In this document: piece by piece, positions 58,017 through 64,000 of the stretch
How the letters are laid out: each line of letters begins with the position of its first letter
Numbering within the stretch: the stretch's first letter is position 1
Assembly: GCA_027422505.1 (NCBI GenBank)
Contig: JAPQWV010000050.1
Coordinates: 1,364,001 to 1,428,000, forward strand
DNA from: Craterostigma plantagineum
Lineage: Eukaryota > Streptophyta > Magnoliopsida > Lamiales > Linderniaceae
Direction of reading: 5' to 3'
Length of the DNA stretch: 64,000 bases
Notes under the pieces: generated by a model
The model's input: the letters and a program-made list of their open reading frames with translations, nothing else
Databases searched by the model: none
What the model was told of the DNA's origin: nothing
Position numbers and translations under genes: made by a program

Positions 58017-60638
58017 TTAATCTTCGTCATGTAATATCTCAACAAGAATCTCATTACCAAGGTCGTGGTGTTCCTCCTTTATCTGCTTCACTAAGTCGAC
58101 CACGCATTCAGCGCAATATGACACTTCTATCTTACCAAGGGTATCAATATCTCCGATGCCCGACGGAAATTCCTTCAGCCGCATATCGTAAAGGAAAAGC
58201 ATCTCAAGAGCGGGAAGGTTACTAGCCTCTGCTCTCCAAGCAACAACATCTAAACCAGCAAGTTCTAGGTACTTTAATTTCTGAAATTGCCCTTCGACCA
58301 TGCACCACTCTTCCCCGACAATGGATTTACCTTTTAGCTTAAGCACTTGGAGGTTCGGCAGCGAACCTATCGCCGTCATGTCTTCCCAGCAGAGTCTACA
58401 AAGACCTCCCAAGCCCAATTCCTTCAGCGAGTTTGGAAAGGCGATGTCTTCCATGCGCAAAGTGCAAGAACAAAGAAGATATAGTTCCAAGGATCGAAGC
58501 TTGTGTAGAAGTGCGAGGTTGTTGAGGCAGTAGCTGCTTAGTTCTTCGTCATATTCTAAGTCGTAGGAAGCCTTCAACTCTACTAGATTTGGGATCCTTC
58601 TGATGACTTCCTCCGTCCACTTCATGTTTTTAACAGTACAAAGTGTTTGTAGATTGTCCAATACGATGAACTTCTCGTCCGTTGGATCGGGCAACACGCC
58701 ATTGTATGCATCCACTTTCCTAAGTTGTGGCATCTCCCATATTCTCGATAATAGCTCTGAGGACCCATACCCAAACGGTCCGTGAAAGACCATTAGATTC
58801 CAAAGTAGAAAGATGGGGGACGGAGATACGTATTCTACCTCGTCTTTGTAATTGTGGATTGAAAGCCAAGTCAGCTTCGTCGTGTGTGGGATTTCTACAA
58901 TCTGGCCGCCCACCTTGTTTATCAACCTAATGAATCTTGATTTGATAAGCCGTGGATACTTTGTGCTGCAATCATCGCACACCATTGGATTCATGACAGC
59001 CGTTGATGATGTCGAGCAATTGAGGACGACTTCGCTGACGCCAATCCTCTTCGTCGTCCTCGTTCCATCACCGCATACGAAGCATGAACTCATTGAGAAG
59101 CTCTCATCAGTTGTTAACATATCCATATTAAAAGTGGTAAAAATATTCTCTTTAAGAGATTCCTTGACGCACAGTTGCCTTAGGATATCGTGAACGCCGC
59201 AAGTTTCGATGTCCCCCGTTTCCCCCGGCGTTCGAACGAAGATCATATTTCTGCTGATTAGATCTTCCACGTATTCCATGGCAACTTCTTCCAATGTCTT
59301 ATTATCATTTCTGGCCGACGATCGCACAATTCCCTCGGCAATCCAATACTCGACAAGCATAGACGCATCAATGTAGCTGTCTTCGGGATATTTTTTTAGA
59401 TAGAGAAAGCATGCCTTGAGATGAATGGGCAGGTGATTATAACTGAGATACAATATCCCCAAACAACTTTTCTCAATCTCCAAATGATAGAATGAGTTCA
59501 CATCATCTGCAACGGACTCCCAATATTCGCGGGTCAGATTATTAGGGTTCGAAACGAGTCCTCCGACCACGACGAGCGTGAGGGGAAGCCCTTTGCAGTT
59601 CCTTGCGATCCTCTTACCAATCTCCTCTAATTCGCTCGTCGACCGTCCCACGTTTTTTCCAAAGGCTTTTTCGCTGAACAGTTTCCAACTGTTCTCCTCA
59701 TCTAGAAAACTCATTGGGTAACTGTTACTACGAGCACTGGTTATACTGTCGGCTATGTTCGATAGCCTCGTCGTCACAATAATTCGACTTTTATTCTCAT
59801 TATTCGGAAAGAAAGGCCTAAATTCTTCCCAAGCATCAATACCCCAAACATCGTCCATAACAATCACATACCTTCTACCATATAACTTTTGGTACAAACA
59901 TGTTCCTAAATCATCATCACCATCAATAACTCCATCTCTTTTGAGGCTTAAAAGAATCTTCTTCACGTCGTATTCTTGCGATAGCGTGATCCAAATACGA
60001 ACGCTGAAGTGCTCAACGATGAGTTTATTATCGATGGTATTGCGAGCGAGGGTCGTCTTGCCTATACCTCCCATTCCTACGATTGGGATGACTTGTAGGC
60101 TACGCTCGTTACTAGTGAGTCGATCCATTATCTGTAGCACACGCTCTTTGAGCCCCACCGCCTTCTCACCGCTCGAATCGGAGGCTGCAAGAGGAGAGTT
60201 GCTAATAATACGCAGTCGTCGTCGATCTGCCCCAATTCCATGGTTTTCCTCACCAAATTTCGTCAGCTCTCGATTTATCAACTCGGTCTTTTCAATGAAC
60301 AATTGCAGATCTTGATAGAACGACGAGCTCATCTTGTCACCGATCTGATCGTCAGGGAGTTCTTTAGTGCGCAGTCGATCTACGACATACTTGTCGAATA
60401 GATCTTCTAAATCGTGAACGACTTCACTGATCTGCAGTTTAACCGCCAGCTCATGGAGTAGTTCGTTGGTAGTTGATTTTTTCGAGTGAATTTCGAGAAA
60501 TTCTTGCAAGAAAGCGAGCTTCTGCTGCAGCGCTTCGATCTGGGACATGTCTGGGATCATCCAACGGCGAGAAGGCAGAAGAACGTTGTCCAAAGAAGTC
60601 AAAAGAGAGAGCACAGACGCATAAGCTGCTACGGCCAT
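58017..60638 (-). CDS. Coiled-coil NLR immune receptor, late-blight R1A type
   Basis: One uninterrupted exon, 873 residues. Residues 1-145 are the Rx-type coiled-coil region with the EDVID-like motif VVHDLEDLFDKYVV (73-86). The NB-ARC has the P-loop GMGGIGKTT (188-196), kinase-2 VIVMDDVW (258-265), RNBS-B SRIIVTTR (284-291), GLPL CKGLPLTLVVVGG (348-360), RNBS-D CFLYLKKYPED (410-420) and VHD in place of MHD (482-484). About residues 560-860 form irregular leucine-rich repeats (for example NLVELKASYDLEYDEELSS, LPNLQVLKLKGKSI). It is an intracellular sensor of pathogen effectors by family knowledge; the effector is unknown. All NB motifs are intact, so I expect a working ATP switch. The 5' leader is short; a TATATAT stretch lies about 15 bp upstream of the ATG. 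A decayed paralogue is at 62513. Confidence 0.93.
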   Translation of the reverse strand: MAVAAYASVLSLLTSLDNVLLPSRRWMIPDMSQIEALQQKLAFLQEFLEIHSKKSTTNELLHELAVKLQISEVVHDLEDLFDKYVVDRLRTKELPDDQIGDKMSSSFYQDLQLFIEKTELINRELTKFGEENHGIGADRRRLRIISNSPLAASDSSGEKAVGLKERVLQIMDRLTSNERSLQVIPIVGMGGIGKTTLARNTIDNKLIVEHFSVRIWITLSQEYDVKKILLSLKRDGVIDGDDDLGTCLYQKLYGRRYVIVMDDVWGIDAWEEFRPFFPNNENKSRIIVTTRLSNIADSITSARSNSYPMSFLDEENSWKLFSEKAFGKNVGRSTSELEEIGKRIARNCKGLPLTLVVVGGLVSNPNNLTREYWESVADDVNSFYHLEIEKSCLGILYLSYNHLPIHLKACFLYLKKYPEDSYIDASMLVEYWIAEGIVRSSARNDNKTLEEVAMEYVEDLISRNMIFVRTPGETGDIETCGVHDILRQLCVKESLKENIFTTFNMDMLTTDESFSMSSCFVCGDGTRTTKRIGVSEVVLNCSTSSTAVMNPMVCDDCSTKYPRLIKSRFIRLINKVGGQIVEIPHTTKLTWLSIHNYKDEVEYVSPSPIFLLWNLMVFHGPFGYGSSELLSRIWEMPQLRKVDAYNGVLPDPTDEKFIVLDNLQTLCTVKNMKWTEEVIRRIPNLVELKASYDLEYDEELSSYCLNNLALLHKLRSLELYLLCSCTLRMEDIAFPNSLKELGLGGLCRLCWEDMTAIGSLPNLQVLKLKGKSIVGEEWCMVEGQFQKLKYLELAGLDVVAWRAEASNLPALEMLFLYDMRLKEFPSGIGDIDTLGKIEVSYCAECVVDLVKQIKEEHHDLGNEILVEILHDED

Positions 60639-62512
60639 AGCTATTTGGATATATATTACTGAAGGAAATTCTTTCTTTCGCTCTGGAGCAGGAATTATTA
60701 TTGCATGAAGGAAGTGAATGGTAGAAAAGAAGAAATTTAGCTTACTCAGTAAAATACTAACTCGAAGCTCCGTACGTTTTGTTTAATAAATCTTGCTCTA
60801 TCGAGGATGATAGAAATTAAAACTATTGGCCTACTCGTCGTATAGCGAGGATTGGTAGGTAGGTACACCCGCATCTCATCAAAACTTTTAAAGACTTGGT
60901 CAATGAATAATATTGTATTCCTACCTGCTAAGCGATTTCATAAAATGGTCTTAAAATATGTATATGCATACTGGATATATATATATATATATAGATATAT
61001 AATAATGTTGTATGTAGTTGGTGGATGTATAACACGGTAACACCACACCACTTGGTGAAGAATACTATTCAATTAAATATGTATATGCATGGCATATAGA
61101 TAATATGTATACATATAAATGTTGTATGTAGCTGGCTGTATTGGGAACGATTGGATCTGTATATGCTCTTAAAATATGTATATGCATGGCATATATAATA
61201 TATATATATATACACACATATAAATGTTGTATGTAGCTGGCTGTATTGGGAACGATTGGATCTGTGTGTTGACTTTGCGCGTGTAGTAATTGGATCGTAG
61301 TACAATAAGACTTTGTCAGTGATAAAAATAATACATAACGTAATAACAACCGAAGTACACCACCACACCACTTAGGGAAGAATAATATTGTATTGTCTCT
61401 TTTGATATTCTGGCGTAGTTGCTAGGCGATTTCCTAAAAGGCTCTTTTATATTTATTTATACAGAGTGGATGGATGTATAGTAATAAATATCGGCGTCTG
61501 TGCGTGAGTTTGCCACAAGACATGAAGTTGGCATATTTACAATACAGTGCGTATTTGGTTAATAGGTTGTTTAGGCTTTTCAAAGGTTAGTTTAAAACAT
61601 GTTAATATGTTTGGTTCACTAAGTTTATATAGTTATGCGTTTATCTATTATCACAGGAATGAACACATGTACACGAGTTTAGAAATAATCACATATTTCG
61701 ATGGGTTATTAGAAACACAATCATCAAACACTCATTTTATTTTTATAGCAATTTATTAGTTTTATATAAACCCTACTAACTTAAATACTCGTAAAAAGAA
61801 AATTAAGCTATCAAACAAGCACTAAATAACAATATATATACATATATATTAAGGATTGGATCTATGTTCAGTAGTATTGTTATTATATTAAATCTTGATT
61901 TATCAGAGGATTCCATTGAATAATCATCTATGATCTTGACTAAGATTGGTAAGCGTGAATCTCTATGTGCTCATCAAAACATTTTAAAAGACTTCGGCAA
62001 ATGAATTCGATAGTCGTTGAAAATAAATACACATTGTGACAGCCACATTACAATTTACAGATACAGACAACTAACTAGGGAAGGATGATATACTGTACTA
62101 TCTAATTCCCATTGCTTAGTGATTTGAGAAACAGTGGAGTGGATATATATTAATTATGGTTTTAGTCGTTTTGTGTTTAAATACGATAAGAAAGTTTAAA
62201 AGGAATCGATCACTCAAAATCCTTTGTTCTAATCAGTTTTTTTATCTTGTTAATCACATCGGAGGACGAGGAATCACCGTTTGATTCAAACATGATCGAC
62301 TTTATGCTCGGGAATGGGTAGGAAACATGACTCACGTCCCCACATTTTCAACGACGGGAATCAGTGTCGACTCTTATTAATGATTTGCCCGGAAATTCCC
62401 CATACAAATAACCCTAGTACCCGACGAGATAGTTCACTGCGGGAATTTTGCCACCCCTACTCATTGTCACCCGAAAGGAATGCAAGCAATTTGGCCATAG
62501 TTTAGAACAACC
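60639..62512. other. NLR promoter side and repeat-rich spacer
   Basis: A block of about 95-115 bp is repeated at 61077-61165 and 61172-61265 (shared words TATGTATATGCATGGCATAT, GTAGCTGGCTGTATTGGGAA), with an older copy at 60950-61060 and similar fragments near 61360-61445. TA-rich microsatellites are included. No coding region was recognised up to the NLR relic. Confidence 0.6.
61077..61265. repeat. Direct tandem duplication upstream of the NLR
   Basis: Two near-identical copies, each holding ATATGTATATGCATGGCATA, AAATGTTGTATGTAGCTGGC and GGGAACGATTGGATCTGT. Their high identity suggests a recent event. Confidence 0.85.
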
Positions 62513-63190
62513 TAATTACCAACGTCGTCTTGTTCCTCCTTTTTAATCTGCTTCATTGAGTCGACAACGCATTCACATACCTAATGAATCTTGCTTTACT
62601 GCCTACTTATCAGTCGCGGAAATTTAGACCATCTCTGATCATACTGCAAAATAAAAGAATCTTAAAATCACTCCAACCGGATCTAAAAACCAATCCAAAA
62701 TGGGTTTGTGCTTTCTCTCTCCTCCAATAAACGCAGCGTTTCAACGCATAGTATGAGTTCTAAATTTAGTAATTTTATTTAAAGTCCTTTTATTTGTTTT
62801 AATAATTAAAGTATCCAAATAAAAGTAAGTAGAAAGTTTTTTCAAAATTGTAAAATTATAAAAAATTATGTGGGCAATATTGAAAAGTTGTACAAATTGA
62901 TTTAGAAGTAATATGAAAAATAATCCTTTGAGTTTAAAAATGAATTTACCCGTTGGAGAAGAAATACTGCATTTTGAGTTTGAGAATGACTTTGAATTTG
63001 TGATTGAGTTTACCGGTTGGAGATGCTCTTAGCGCTGCTATCATTATACACCGTGGGGTTCAAGAGATCCGTTGAACTTGAGCAGTTTGAGGACTTTGTA
63101 GAGGCCATTTCTCTTCCCTTTCCTCGTCTTATCACGACATACGAAGCACCAACTCTCATAGTGTAGCGTCAGTCCAAGTCTACGAAGAAA
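62513..63190 (-). pseudogene. Decayed NLR paralogue, split by a MITE
   Basis: The plus-strand text 62513-62578 matches the 3' end of the intact NLR gene near 58045-58112, 62579-62626 matches 58918-58965, and 63029-63170 continues it (58966-59100, including GCATACGAAGCA-like words). Order and orientation are the same, but about 800 bp of leucine-rich repeat region between the first two pieces is missing. Frames are broken. Between 62626 and 63029 sits a MITE. Confidence 0.75.
62627..63028. mobile_element. PIF/Harbinger-like MITE inside the NLR relic
   Basis: A 402-bp element flanked by TTA at 62624-62626 and 63029-63031. Ends GACCATCTCTGATC and, reversed, GAGCATCTCCAACC. A related copy is at about 42625-43130. 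Removing it together with one TTA restores alignment of the relic with the intact NLR gene. Confidence 0.75.
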
Positions 63191-63324
63191 AACAGTGAGG
63201 CAAATTTATCGTGCGACTCTTCAAACTTGATGCGAGTGTAGGAAGGTTATGAGATATAGTTATGAAAAATCGTGTCGGCATGAAAACGGAAAGAAAGATA
63301 AACAAAAATAATAAGAAATGTCAG
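63191..63324. other. Spacer before the Copia LTR
   Basis: Short AT-rich stretch; its last five bases, GTCAG, would be the target-site duplication of the Copia element to the right. Confidence 0.4.
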
Positions 63325-63745
63325 TGTTAGAAGCGTTGTGCTTATACTCGATTTTCTACTACACAAAATAATATCTTTTGTCACTCACTCACCAACAATA
63401 TTTTTAACACAAATATTTTTGTTATACACTACTCATGAAGGCGAGAGAAATTTTTATTTGAAAGAAGGAAATTCTCCATATATTATCTTAGCAACACACA
63501 TCTATCAGGACTATGTCTATACTACCATTACAAAACAAGCACGTGAGTAAATAAAAATCACATTCTAAGCTTTCTTCCTCTTATGTTTTTCTTCCTTTTC
63601 GGTTGTAGAAGACTTTTACGGTTTACACAAATTCCTCAAGTGTGATCATCTTTTTCTTGTTGAATGTTTTCCATATGCTTTTACTTTAAGTTAGGTTTGT
63701 GTTGTGTTGTCTCCTTGTGTTTTTTTTGACTTTGAAAAGCCAACA
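63325..63745 (-). repeat. 3' LTR of a Copia element entering from the right edge
   Basis: 421 bp bounded by TGTTAG and CCAACA, that is TG...CA on either strand. On the minus strand it follows the purine tract TTAAAGGGAGGAATT, so it is the 3' LTR. The matching 5' LTR would lie outside the window. Confidence 0.8.
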
Positions 63746-64000
63746 AATTCCTCCCTTTAAGCTCAAAGCCTCTCGATCTTTCATCTCGAGCATCTGCTTC
63801 AAATTTTCAAACGTACTTGCTGGAAACGGCTTCGTGAAAATATCTGCAACCTGATCCAAACTTACTACGTGCACCATCTTCACTTTTCCATTTTTTACGT
63901 GCTCTCTAATAAAATGGAACCGAGCATCAATAAGTTTGCTCCTCTCATGATAAACTAGATTTTTCGCCAACTCGATTGCAGACTTATTATCGAATCATGA
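63686..64000 (-). pseudogene. Copia polyprotein, RNase H C-terminus (cut by window edge)
   Basis: Minus-strand frame DNKSAIELAKNLVYHERSK, LIDARFHFIREHVKNGKVK and SLDQVADIFTKPFP is the classic C-terminal end of Copia RNase H. It runs into the LTR to a stop at 63686. An in-frame TGA at 63995-63997, where most relatives have a coding codon before DNKSA, suggests that this copy is inactive, though the rest is outside the window. Confidence 0.85.

Overview
This is a nuclear DNA window from a flowering plant. Every real gene has GT-AG introns with AT-rich introns, the protein families are plant ones (TOM2A tetraspanin, GATA26-type factor, plant EAF1, coiled-coil NLR), and the spacers are packed with plant transposons. 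The NLR is of the late-blight R1A type common in lamiids, so an asterid, possibly Lamiales, is my best guess; this is inference from protein likeness alone.

Layout. 1-3095: 3' part of TOP6B (+), facing a CPBP/CAAX-type chloroplast protease gene of the BCM/soybean-G kind (-, 3540-6609). 6.6-10 kb: transposon island (Helitron with a MULE inside, further Helitron ends). 10.07-11.74: TOM2A (-). 12.2-18.1: MULE, a 1.25-kb tandem repeat array with a GC-rich minisatellite insert, and a Stowaway MITE. 18.14-20.03: two inverted copies of one hAT family around a small orphan ORF. 20.29-22.72: GATA26-like factor (-). 24.04-24.72: another hAT. 25.66-26.83: USP-like protein (-). 27.86-36.74: EAF1 scaffold of the NuA4 histone acetyltransferase (-), 21 coding exons, with one frame break. 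38.2: hAT. 39.81-40.82: BAP31-like ER protein (-). 41.3-42.4: Helitron with a MULE inside. 45.1-49.5: putative 4.4-kb Helitron holding a hAT transposase remnant, a second hAT-like element and a foldback MULE. 49.8-52.6: RING-finger E3 ligase (+) with a partial copy at 54 kb, separated by a LINE fragment. 54.9-57.4: defective Copia elements. 58.0-60.6: intact single-exon CNL resistance gene (-), with the decayed remains of a paralogue at 62.5-63.2. 63.3-64.0: 3' end of a Copia element cut by the window edge.

The genes do not form one pathway. Exon phases were checked by hand: CPBP, TOM2A, GATA26, USP-like, BAP31 and RING models each close in frame from ATG to stop; EAF1 is one base short. Ten non-autonomous DNA elements were delimited by exact target-site duplications. 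I did not find a convincing unknown molecular system; the strongest oddities are the EAF1 frame break, nested Helitron/MULE structures, the captured GC-rich minisatellite with a 57-bp duplication, and the NLR relic.
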